From positions 1 through 46,339 of the forward strand of contig JBAZTW010000016.1 of the NCBI GenBank assembly GCA_041661665.1: DNA of 46,339 nt, written 5' to 3'. The stretch is from GWC2-45-44 sp041661665. Its GTDB lineage: Bacteria; Planctomycetota; Phycisphaerae; Sedimentisphaerales; UBA12454. Positions within the stretch are counted from its first letter, which is position 1; each line of letters begins with the position of its first letter. The translations under genes were made by a program, and so were the position numbers. Below are positions 18,501-22,869 of the stretch, in pieces. The notes below the pieces were generated by a model. It saw only the letters and a program-made list of their open reading frames with translations. It ran no database searches and was not told the DNA's origin.

Positions 18501-20700
18501 CTCCGATGCCAATGTGCCAATTATATTAAGAGATGAAGAGCGTGCGTTTGTACTGTACAATGAGGTTATAAGCTACGGCGGTGCTATCTGCGCTGAAAGT
18601 GCAGCGAAACTCACATTGGAAAATTGCCGATTCAGCGATAATATAGCCTGTACGGGCGGAGCTTTGTATCTGGAAGATACCGCGGCTCAAATCAGCGGCG
18701 GAAATAAATATAATGTAGAATTCGGCAGAAATCTGGCTATGCTCGGCGGCGGTGTCGCGCTTATTAACAGCAGTTCGATAATCTTCGACTGCCTGTTCAG
18801 AGACAACATCGCTTACGGCCCTCCAGGACTCGGCGGAGGCGTCTACAGCGCTTCAAGCGCTGCGAAGTTCTTCGATTGCAAACTCGAAGAAAACACCGCC
18901 AGAACATCTGGCGGCGGAGCATACTTCGTAGGCGAAAAAGAACCGAATATGCACAACTGCCTTATCCTAAACAACAACGCAAACAGAGACGGAGGCGGTA
19001 TATCGGTCAACTGGGATGCGCAGCTTGGATTATCGAACTGCACAATCGCCAATAACTCAATCATCGGCAGCGGATTTGCTTCAGGATTCGGCGGCGGCGT
19101 AAGCGTAGCTTATGAAGCATACGTCAAAATAATCAACAGCATTATCTGGGGCAACAATTCAGAACGCGGCAAAACGCTATCCATCGGAAACACTTTCGAT
19201 GCTGCGGATAAATACAAGGCAGAAGCTTCGGTAAGCTACAGCGATTTACAGGATGGCGAAGCCGGCGTGTTTGTCGATACGGCAAGCGGATGCCTGCTGC
19301 ACTGGGACGGTGGAAACCTCTCAGGTACAACGCTCACTTCTCCATTATTCGTAACCGGATACTGGGGAGACTTCTATCTCCGTCAGCCGACAGGCCAGCC
19401 TGCTCCGATAAGTCCGTGCGTTGACACCGGCCAGGGACAGGCAATCGACCACGACCTGTTCAGGCACACAACCAGAACAGACCACAGCGACCCAAATATA
19501 TATGGCTTGGCTGTCGATAGCGGAATCACAGATATGGGCTACCACTATCTGCTCTACGCTGATTTGCAGGGCGACTTCAACTACGATGGACAAGTCAACG
19601 GACCGGACCTTGCTCTGTTTATGGAGTACTGGATGGACGACGGCTGTACATTCCCATACTTCTGCCGCGGACGAGATTTAACTAAGGATGGCGAAGTTGA
19701 CTTTAAGGATTATGCTATATTCGCCTCAAACTTCGGCGATACAGAAACCACGCCTCCATCGCCCAATCCGATGACATGGGAAGACGTTCCTGGGTCGGCA
19801 GCCCTGACTATGATTGCTATGAAAGCCACGACCGCAAAGGACAACTCTGGTTCGCCTGTCTTGTACAACTTTGTGCGGTATGGCTCGGTGGCCGGAGACG
19901 ACCATGATTTCGGCTGGCAAACGGAGCCAAATCTTACAGATGCCGGGCTTGTTTATGGAAGACAGTACGGCTACCAGGTTCGAGCAAAAGACGCAAGAGG
20001 CAATACAACAGCCTTTAGCGTAATCGGCTATGCACAATGCGGCATAGATACAACTCCTCCAATGCCTAACCCGATGACATGGGCGCAGTTGCCTACCGCA
20101 ATATCTACCACCGAAATTACGATGACCGCGACTACGGCCACAGATGCCTGCGGCATAGAATACTTCTTTGTCGAAACCAGCGGCAGGAACAGCGGCTGGC
20201 AGAGCAGCCCAATTTACACTGACAACGGCCTTGAGCCAAATACCACTTACACCTATCAGGTAAGGGCTCGCGACAAATCGCCGAACAACAATCAGACCGG
20301 CCTGTCAACCGCGGAGTCGGCTAAGACATTCGTACCAGGCGATACAAATACCGTCGAAGACCACAACGCACCGACATACACCCCGACAGTCAGCGGTTTG
20401 TGGGCTGTAGTTCCTTATGTTTATAATGCCGGCGGCGGTGCCTTCTATCACTATATGACCGCGGTTGCCGCCACTGACGCTCAGAGTCCGCCGGTTTGGT
20501 ACAAATTTGTATGCACAAATGGCAGCGGCGTAAGCAGTGGATGGATAATGGGTACAGGTGCAGATGTGTTCTACCAGGCGGGACCGTTTTACTCCCACAA
20601 CGACAGCACCTACCAGGTCCACATCAAAGATTCTGCCACTCCGTGGCCAAATGAGATAGTATCCACAAAGTGGAATACTCTCAACGGTCAGATGCCGTAA
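3550..20700 (+). CDS. Giant secreted modular beta-helix protein (5716 aa) with VWA, NIDO-like and dockerin-like domains
   Basis: This is an exported surface or extracellular protein of unknown precise role, most likely an adhesin or scaffold. A signal peptide spans residues 20-42 (hydrophobic core ISVIVSLIFLTAGAF). Six homologous modules begin with a V-P-x-x-Y-x-x-I-Q-x-A-I motif at nt 3682, 5575, 8854, 12247, 14959 and 17551. Each continues as a right-handed parallel beta-helix of repeats such as GGAI...SSPTIDNC and ends with a D-x-G-x-x-D-M-G-Y-H-Y-like phrase. InlB-type repeats follow modules 1 (four copies), 2, 3, 4 and 5. Module 3 carries a VWA domain and module 4 a NIDO-like domain. After module 6 come two dockerin-like Ca loops and FN3-like repeats. 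The start is ATG 3550 with AGGA 9 nt upstream; ATG 3607, at the signal peptide itself, is an alternative. It is monocistronic with a strong terminator. Confidence 0.93.
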   Translation: MNKSNVVDNHLNLSGWNKSMNRNFTISVIVSLIFLTAGAFGANRNVPGSYPDIQAGIAAANAGDEVVVADGTYTGANNRNLDFGGKAITVRSASGNPANCIIDCQNAGRGFYFHNSETTASVVKGFTIKNGDEYYGGAIECESSSPTIDNCILTANAATAAGGAVDCFNSSPWIENCVIKNNTADDGGAIECGGISSKPIIKNCLITTNSAAYYGGAIDCYDGAEPSIVNCTIVDNTGANAKGGVYAIDTSHPTIKNSILWNNGDDIFGAAATYSCIEDNDSGTGNIHTNPLFKTGPLGNYYLSQIAAGQSADSNCINTGGDSADTVFIIGHSRTTRTDKVADSGTVDMGYHYAGGGATAQYTLTTIVDGNSPWGTLAPSSGLSYKQYADVLLTAAPDPNYEVGKWTGTNNDAGTALTNTVTMTANRTVVVKFRSIVMYGLTTKVIGANGTIDTHNNQQFRQHTPVTINAFPTPGYVIKNWLKGNTAVFDANNPGTYTVINDPNTFITIAMEENTTIGVEFKTNPVTYLLDTRVTGGHGTISPRRDQQPSGKIVQLTATPDYGYKVKKWTGTDNDGSTAATNTITMTSAKTVYVEFVLIPSYTLTTTADTGAAIAPSYPAGQSVPADSVVSLTATIPAGTVVKWSGTDNDNSLSLTNTVTMTGDKTVNVGSYTTRVLHVPGQYPSIQSAISAANSGDTIIVTKRPGAPYGGGINLNGKSLTIASGMPDDPCYVAQTIIDCQFSSRAFTMSQGENATIDGFTIINCSPNGSDPQHINNNPASRGAGDGIDANAFGGAIHCSNGASPTISNCVFKNCRAEGQRGRNANYVWPNISPDPNTNGVDGADANDGTDGVTGSPNGTNGTDGGDGGNGNPGLPGATGTDGFNGGNGGNGFGGALYFDVNSNPVILHCKFINCSAIGGNAGKGGNGQNGQGGGNGGKGGNAGNGGKGGDGNDVAGNGGNGGNGGKGGSGGNGGNGGNGGKGGNAGQPGNGSGGAIYFAGNNIINIRFCEILDCNTVPGLGNAGGNAGTGGKGGDSGTSGTGGTGGTGGKGSIPGTDGTSGTDGASALAGNAGNGGIGGNGSTDGDSIAGGLYFGQNCIISDMNGCDFIGNYTFADVDSFHYDGGNGGNGGNGGSGAIGGAGGKGGNAGKTGGAGTGKIGGNGGNGGNGGNGGSGTGTGSIDGPGGNGGNGGPGTGNGGVNGTGGAGGTGNPNGTNGSATGAGAISITGILGYGGSNYYAQDSNVAMTDCNFEDNYTAKVYAWGGADGGAEYYESSCLASINNCSFINNQTVQGSGGAQYFIGGFSGINPSSVSISNNSLYKKNLSVGYGGAVAIRQPTFISISNSTFTDNVVDATLGYGGAISWDSRFGSFWQAQITNSVFTNNTAPFGGGIHWLDNPSNFNTVSITDCSFTANLADHGGGIYYSGSQPNITNITGCIFKQNKAGGLWTVPENWIYNDIFGGGGAIFSLTANGTIRDCIISDNTTNGSGGGIYICGGDTPAEPNISNCLITNNSALLDGGGIASNWYAIPSIKNCTIVGNNAENPYNLNQGHGGGFSGSYNSNTTLTDCIVWGNSATFGNQISLGSNPDRIYVNRPATLTIDHSTLEGYPSVSDYYTYGSSTFTVFNSNILDPLFVNTTSYFLQSDSPAVDGGSRTAAAAGLSVYTTQKTGIVDSGAVDRGYHHNTGLTLTITVVGGHGTVTADANNLVSGTYFGIVGLKATPDTGYRVKSWTGTDVSPAWKANINTVTMTNNKTVVVVFEIEQDKVINVPAFAGTLQAAIDMAQNGDTIKLADGHYVGTGFAVDKKNITIVGNEANPNNVIIDCSGEWPINEDYARTHGLHLIGDNQNFVTLNGLTIQNSQTFTSTSPSPANPGDDGNPTKSDHDNNGDARNNYGGAITVLGNHIIKNCIIRNCTVMVRPATNGNAGGDPNLATTPVNQSGGGDGGYGGNAGGGGIYVVWGNPTIQNVLVENCQAIGGDAGNGATGFNSLTDLYPPGESGKGGGGGDALGGGIYVRSGNPTFEKVHIKNCVVRPGRGGNGANGAAATIGGDGGMPGKAMGAGIYCSAQSSPIFRDCIIEDCNAYGGLAGNGGNGGTVDPSFSRDVFGGYGGLTTEAAADQGDIRLYSARGGGIFCEDYSRAMFTDCSFISNMTYGSISGVGGHINGSNDTWQQQPRQNFKVPSFGAGVFCSTSSATSFSGCLFNNNRTAYNTDFNVPGYTGLTAYDGEYTGCGGGLCLWYADSSNITDCNFAANAAPIGGGIYSLVSNLFITDSILTNNTAYSGGGLLAVDNTSIGSNTEIRRAYVSGNTAGTQSPDSANTGEIMFGSGGGIYIMGSLLTMNDSVITENYARINGGGLCIEDDTPFIERPLVKNCLITKNRAVDFGGGIAASYFAEPNIVNCTIADNIVSDVNSSGGGLFASYGADVIVKDTILWNNSGINGSQIGVSSGGIFTDMPATLNISYSDIENPNGVEGVNAIDLVFCVDETASMSSVIDSIKNSLIDITDAITKVTPDFRIGVVAYQDYPAPGPNQPAWDFIYRDYSPFTNNTADLTAAINRMSAWSGHMTPSICMGLMHCIDAANLDQRLKSGSYNYLIDANSPGPGEWRQGSNVAKLVLMVGDMPITNPEPFGNYTPDQVAAAAIKKSIKIFSIATGSGAGNPSVISGYTDLAEATGGSYISSPNSDDIANAIIQAVLLATAKSHPINLEQGSTIIGLAQDANNVWNISTGSGNISEDPNFVMGYYLGRKETGQDANSPCIDAGDITAAASELENYTTRLDGIFDIGTSKVDIGYHYKTGLDKYDITVQILQDANYPGIHGTISADLGVLVSHTDPATYKYNCYAGAFTTFTATPNDVNFVVAGWYDVNDVRLSVLDGYKPVVDGNETIFVKFRKGKVTQVSGGGAAIGDAVNIAENGDTLIIAAGTYTGGINISGKKIKLYGVNPDDPNVMARTIIDCNTTGRGFTFAGGENYQTVINGFTIINGNGDGINGGGLFIDANSSPLIVNVDIRDCNVTNASGGGIYIGEHSNPEFRNVSITNCSAAIDAGGIYVSSFSSPVFKDCSIANCSAVINGGAAYCRTQSNAEFYNCDFASNTTRGSAGAIFYEQKNQVVLHDCKFTNNTADSDAGAIMCGLDCTVDINNTDFADNQAAYAGAVYLSQGCNGGIYDSNMTGNAADEDGGAIYIIDANIIDVNNCAITQNTALRGGGVFALESPKLTVANCRIENNQAYRSVTYQTDPNDPKTAVTDDGFIGEGGGIYAFASIESIKNCQITYNMAKTSGGGIYVGGEISDVNALLIKNCLIVKNRTNRDGGGISVNWFAAAKIASCTIAENIVTGNGYLKGLGGGVYGSYGSDTQIIDSILWGNVGKNASQIAVGSGDEQYQLPSAVNVTYSDIGYPSESTQVTAGNTIVSGFDQNSLAANDDMSTGIVDIGFTINFFGQLRSSCYVNNNGNITFDAPMATFTPFGLTDNIGTSIIAPFFADVDTRPSGSRLVTYGRGTVNGRPAFGVNWVNVGYYGNHTDKLNSFQLIIIDRSDRALNDFDMEFNYDRINWETGDASRGVNGFGGNSARAGYSNGTGRNGSFYEIEGSGVNGAFLDNNPNGLVHREYRSGLFGRFLFRVEGGQPEMPYIGSGLPLTYVEPGCIFNTGNNIEDDPNFIFGYYLSQIAAGQAYDSNCINIGSDTAINLGLNTFTTRADNVGDSGQVDMGYHYSLGIRRYTLITDVNGPAIGTIEAPWTPGTYQVYENTQVKLHALPDVNSRVAAWIINGVETATHNRNVTVVMNRNRHVSVRFEPYAPRNIIVPDEYENIQDAIDAAESSDTIYIFRKPSGGHHYITDPNGLDFKGKTLRIRSEDPNDPDIVAETIIDCNNAGRAFIFQNGEDSNSIIEGLTIINASTAGAIGTGYQEETVQNGTEATAIPYIIYHGVDATGDGYGGAIYCDSGASPVIRNCVFKNCEVTGGRGSDGGDGYGLNGYDFHNSSIGLTVYTRDNLKPRLGEGGRGGSGYGNGYGGAIFCNTESAPAILNCQFVDCIAMGGLGGNGGIGSNGTSSKIPGDGGNGGNATNGFGFGGAIYCSKGATPKIKGCDFRNSAATFGLEGRGGRRGTGKTVTASDPPPHPFNGSDGLASGGAGKGGVIYYEQGSTADIADCNMLNNLADSSTNTLDSLGGGAVYCEPNCTSISITNSSLSGNKTTYGSGGAFRCGVLNKPKFESCYFGGNTAAENGGAVFAGDANNNGLCVLDFNSCAFTDNTAGNQGGAIFARNFDANFIDCYVNRNTAASGGGLYLAPAPTRTVQIHGGTIIDNKAIGENGEGGGVYVSNMPVEFINCQIMGNSSSFGAGGIMFKGPDSANSRVHNCLFSDNSAVVRGGAILTSLHASIDITSCTFDKNAAQAGGEGGAIFNTHSSIINVRDCIVSNTTRIAVYKNTTDCDVNLSYCLFYDNVNGDFYSRQNDRTYKTYQKDSNSVYANAADAELIALNLATSGHNQRGTFNRLPKINLYCQGPLGSYYLSQKGDGDSSHIGYDSNAVDFGSANANLVPVFGAKTMADYTTRRDSDANNAALYTGDANQLDIGFHYIDVDPASSYPRKYRLTTAVLGGHGGIAPDSNDFYAGTTVNITALPDSGWRVNQWLGTDNDSSTKTTNYVVMIGNRFAAVSFEQPVDLHVPGEYENLQSAVNNAKDGDKIILAQGTYFHQETNYDSAKIYITGKDITITSSAPDDPCVVAGTIIRANGFYISNVSRNMILDGITIRDVSFWPGAVNCSAASAHGPSGDGLNGFSIFGGAVDMYNASPTIRNCRFVNCSIYASNGCDGQGEGDGGWAGYAQGGAVGIDSDSSPVFKNCDFINCWAQGSNGMNGAGHYGHGGNWGDPNDQVWHTWDFAPPGGYEEYWRYSGYGGAVYIRAGGKGIFENCLFQNNHSYGGVSGISGDARPGGYPNRHYAINTFGGAVYLAADSEANFTNCEFIGNEAHTRGQIGSSDANVPIILRDEERAFVLYNEVISYGGAICAESAAKLTLENCRFSDNIACTGGALYLEDTAAQISGGNKYNVEFGRNLAMLGGGVALINSSSIIFDCLFRDNIAYGPPGLGGGVYSASSAAKFFDCKLEENTARTSGGGAYFVGEKEPNMHNCLILNNNANRDGGGISVNWDAQLGLSNCTIANNSIIGSGFASGFGGGVSVAYEAYVKIINSIIWGNNSERGKTLSIGNTFDAADKYKAEASVSYSDLQDGEAGVFVDTASGCLLHWDGGNLSGTTLTSPLFVTGYWGDFYLRQPTGQPAPISPCVDTGQGQAIDHDLFRHTTRTDHSDPNIYGLAVDSGITDMGYHYLLYADLQGDFNYDGQVNGPDLALFMEYWMDDGCTFPYFCRGRDLTKDGEVDFKDYAIFASNFGDTETTPPSPNPMTWEDVPGSAALTMIAMKATTAKDNSGSPVLYNFVRYGSVAGDDHDFGWQTEPNLTDAGLVYGRQYGYQVRAKDARGNTTAFSVIGYAQCGIDTTPPMPNPMTWAQLPTAISTTEITMTATTATDACGIEYFFVETSGRNSGWQSSPIYTDNGLEPNTTYTYQVRARDKSPNNNQTGLSTAESAKTFVPGDTNTVEDHNAPTYTPTVSGLWAVVPYVYNAGGGAFYHYMTAVAATDAQSPPVWYKFVCTNGSGVSSGWIMGTGADVFYQAGPFYSHNDSTYQVHIKDSATPWPNEIVSTKWNTLNGQMP
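6298..6531 (+). repeat. Gly/Asn-rich minisatellite inside the giant gene
   Basis: The DNA is a run of 9-bp units of the GGCGGAAAT type, with variants GGCGGTAAG and GGCGGAAAC. They encode Gly-Gly-Asn and Gly-Gly-Lys triplets inside a beta-helix loop of module 2. Gly fills two of three positions with almost no hydrophobic residue. Related but less regular Gly-rich stretches lie at about 6061-6235, 6610-6800, 9655-9845 and 15440-15770. Sequences like this can pack as polyglycine-II bundles; that is inference. The opposite strand gives a Pro-rich open frame, which is a shadow. Confidence 0.85.
6919..7213 (+). repeat. Second Gly-rich minisatellite inside the giant gene
   Basis: This is another 9-bp-unit array encoding mainly Gly-Gly-Asn and Gly-Gly-x triplets, with Thr, Ala and Ser variants, in the same module as the first. 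Near-identical DNA words shared with the first array (GGCGGTAACGGCGG and relatives) suggest expansion by slippage or recombination. Confidence 0.8.
10987..11655 (+). other. Von Willebrand factor A domain within the giant protein
   Basis: This domain covers residues about 2480-2702. The metal-ion-dependent adhesion site is complete: D2489-x-T2491-x-S2493 in the first strand-loop, T2571 in GHMTPS, and D2625 in VGDMP. Such domains bind protein ligands or matrix through a divalent cation. It sits between the phrase YSDIENP and the phrase EDPNFVMGYYL, which are contiguous or nearly so in other modules, so it reads as an insertion into the end of module 3. Confidence 0.85.
13774..14436 (+). other. 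Nidogen-like (NIDO) domain within the giant protein
   Basis: This domain covers residues about 3409-3629. Marks of NIDO domains are visible: INFFGQ...YVNNNGNITFD, the segment IIAPFFADVDTR, FGVNWVNVGYY, NSFQLIIIDRSD and a late ARAGYSNGTG segment. NIDO domains occur in extracellular adhesive proteins. It is bounded by YSDIGYP before and EDDPNFIFGYYL after, the same boundary phrases that flank the VWA domain in the preceding module. Confidence 0.8.
19561..19743 (+). other. Dockerin-like pair of Ca-binding loops in the giant protein
   Basis: Two EF-hand-type loops follow the dockerin pattern D-x-N/T-x-D-G-x-V-x-x-x-D: DFNYDGQVNGPD from residue 5342 and DLTKDGEVDFKD about 40 residues later, each followed by a short helix (ALFMEYWM; AIFASNFG). 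Classical dockerins bind cohesins. In Phycisphaerae such pairs are common at the ends of exported proteins and their partners are mostly unproven. Here the pair is not terminal: about 320 residues of FN3-like sequence follow, with two copies of a TTPPxPNPMTW start (19748 and 20050). Confidence 0.8.
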
Positions 20701-20725
20701 GGAACAGATGAAAAACCATAAAGCA

Positions 20726-20757
20726 AAAAGCCCCTGCCTGAAAACAGGGGCTTTTTT
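20726..20757 (+). terminator. Rho-independent terminator of the giant gene
   Basis: GCCCCTG (20730-20736) pairs with CAGGGGC (20745-20751), with flanking A and T runs extending the stem, and six T follow (20752-20757). It lies 26 bases after the stop codon. With A-rich sequence on the other side, it may also act for the converging dinG transcript. Confidence 0.92.
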
Positions 20758-20782
20758 AATAACTCAAACTGGCAGATGCCGC

Positions 20783-20856
20783 TTGTCATACCAGCACAGG
20801 CGGGTATCCGGTCGTAAAATTGAACATCTGGATTTCAGCTTTCGCGGGAATGACAA
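20783..20856. repeat. Imperfect inverted repeat, dispersed extragenic element type
   Basis: TTGTCATACCAGC on the left is mirrored by GCGGGAATGACAA on the right, with further matches (GGTATCC against GGATTTC). The words CTTTCGCGGGAATGACA resemble a widely dispersed extragenic palindrome in many bacterial genomes. It sits between converging genes. Confidence 0.6.
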
Positions 20857-20891
20857 TCAGTTTGAGGATATTAAAATTTCGGATTTCTTTA

Positions 20892-22856
20892 TTATTCGGC
20901 TATTTCCACTCTGCATTTTTCTATCGCGGCTATAAAATCTCTGCCATAGCCTTTGCTCGCTATTCTGCTGTCAAGTACAACCACAATGCCGGTATCTGTT
21001 TTGCTTCTTATCAGCCTGCCGAAGCCCTGTTTGAATTTTATAATCGCCGCCGGAAGCTGATAGCTGAAAAACGGATTTTGCCCTTTGGCCTTTATAGACT
21101 CAATTCTGCCGGCTATAAGCGGATGCGTCGGAACGGCAAAAGGAAGTTTCGTAATAATTACGTTGCTAAGAGCCGCTCCGGGAACATCAACGCCCTGCCA
21201 GAAACTGTCCGTGCCGAAAAGAACGCTGCCGGTATCAGCTTTAAATCTACGCAATAATTCCGCCCTGTCCGCCCCTGTTCCCTGAACAAGAAGCTCGATG
21301 GAATTTTCGCTAAACCACTCGCCGAGCATTTCCGCAAACTGCTGAAGCATCTGATAGCTGGTAAATAACACGAACGCGCTGCCGTTAGTCTGCTTTATAT
21401 ATTTTTTTATTTTTTCCGCCGCCGCCTCGGCGAATGCCGTAGCATTAGGCTCAGGCAAATCAGGCTCTATGTACATCACCACCTGTTTTTGAAAATCGAA
21501 TGGCGAACCGAGTTTCAATTTGTCGAAATCATCAAGACCGATACGCTCGGCAAAATAATTAAATTCCTGCCCGCCTTTTTCCTCGCCTGTGCAGAGAGTA
21601 GCGCTTGTGAGAATTACCGATTCAAATTCGCCAAACAGACATTTTTTGATATTTTCAGCGGGATTTATCGGCGCGCTTTGCAGCGTGAGAGTCTTTCTTT
21701 TATTTTTTTCCGACTCAACCCAGTGAACACAATCCTTGTCGTCGTGAGAAAGAAAACTTTTTATATCAGCTTCCAGACCGCCTAAAAGTTCGGCGAAACG
21801 CAAAAGCTCAAATTTTTCATCAGCGTCTTTGATTCCGCCGGCGAGCTTTGAAAGGCCGAGTCTTAATTTTTTTATATGTTCGCTAATGCAGTCCGAAACA
21901 AACCCCGGCCTTGTGCTGCCGTTGCCCCTGTCCGCTTCAAACCACCTGCCGACAGCCTTAAAGAACTCCGTTCCCGCTTCCTGACAGCTTTTAACCAATT
22001 CAACCGCCTCGGCATATTCTGCGCGGGCAAGGAGACCTTTTTTGGTTTTCTGATTATACAAACCGTTAAGAATAAATGAAACGCGTCCCTCGCTTATATT
22101 CAAACCAAAATGGTCTTCGGCAACGTGTTCGATATTGTGCGCCTCATCAATAATCGCATAGCGATAATCAGGAAGAATTGAAACATTCTGCTGACGCAAT
22201 ACAAGGTCGCTGAACAGCAGCGCGTGATTGGCAACGATAATATCAGCGGTGTCAAGCCGACGGCGATTTCGCCAGTAAAAACATTTATTAAAATGCGGAC
22301 AATTCCTGCCTTTGCAGTTGCCGTGTTCGCTCATAACAGATTGCCATATCTGCGGCGACGGTGAAAAACTAATATCGCTTAATGAACCATCCTGGGTTTG
22401 TTTCGCCCAGTTGCCCAATCGAACAAGAGTTGCCATATCGCTGTCAAAAAGCCCCTGCTGCCGGCGAGTCGAGAACTCAAGTCTTCTTAGGCAAACAAAA
22501 TTATTCCGACCCTTGGCCAAAACCGCTGTGAAATTATGCTCAAGCAGTTTTGACAAAAAAGGAATGTCTTTATTTATCAACTGTTCCTGCAATGTGATTG
22601 TGTATGTGCTTATGAGGATTTTACATTCCCGCTGTTTGGCGATTTCTATCGCGGGTATGAGATACGCGAAACTCTTGCCTACTCCTGTGCCCGCCTCAAC
22701 CGCGAGATGACGATGATTATACAAAGCGTTGTAAACCGCTGACGCCATTTGCTTTTGCTGCGGTCTGTCCTCATAAGCAGGATAGCCTGCGCTTAACGCA
22801 CCAGCAGAGCCAAAAATTTCTTCTACGTCAAAATCCTGCCCGGCAAAATCTATCAA
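20892..22856 (-). CDS. dinG: DinG-family ATP-dependent DNA helicase
   Basis: This 654-residue superfamily 2 helicase of the XPD/DinG branch unwinds DNA 5' to 3', with roles in repair and in resolving unusual structures. Walker A is AGTGVGKS (55-62) and the DEAH box is at 237-240. Four cysteines placed for a 4Fe-4S cluster are visible (Cys122, Cys181, Cys186, Cys192), as expected between motifs I and II. The C-terminal half carries LFTSYQMLQ, FGTDSFWQGVDVPG and QGFGRLIRS, the late helicase motifs. No exonuclease domain is present. The start is TTG 22856, supported by GGAG five nt upstream. It is the last gene of the minus-strand operon, 13 nt after the TPR gene. Confidence 0.9.
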   Translation of the reverse strand: MIDFAGQDFDVEEIFGSAGALSAGYPAYEDRPQQKQMASAVYNALYNHRHLAVEAGTGVGKSFAYLIPAIEIAKQRECKILISTYTITLQEQLINKDIPFLSKLLEHNFTAVLAKGRNNFVCLRRLEFSTRRQQGLFDSDMATLVRLGNWAKQTQDGSLSDISFSPSPQIWQSVMSEHGNCKGRNCPHFNKCFYWRNRRRLDTADIIVANHALLFSDLVLRQQNVSILPDYRYAIIDEAHNIEHVAEDHFGLNISEGRVSFILNGLYNQKTKKGLLARAEYAEAVELVKSCQEAGTEFFKAVGRWFEADRGNGSTRPGFVSDCISEHIKKLRLGLSKLAGGIKDADEKFELLRFAELLGGLEADIKSFLSHDDKDCVHWVESEKNKRKTLTLQSAPINPAENIKKCLFGEFESVILTSATLCTGEEKGGQEFNYFAERIGLDDFDKLKLGSPFDFQKQVVMYIEPDLPEPNATAFAEAAAEKIKKYIKQTNGSAFVLFTSYQMLQQFAEMLGEWFSENSIELLVQGTGADRAELLRRFKADTGSVLFGTDSFWQGVDVPGAALSNVIITKLPFAVPTHPLIAGRIESIKAKGQNPFFSYQLPAAIIKFKQGFGRLIRSKTDTGIVVVLDSRIASKGYGRDFIAAIEKCRVEIAE

Positions 22857-22869
22857 ATTCGCTCCGCTG

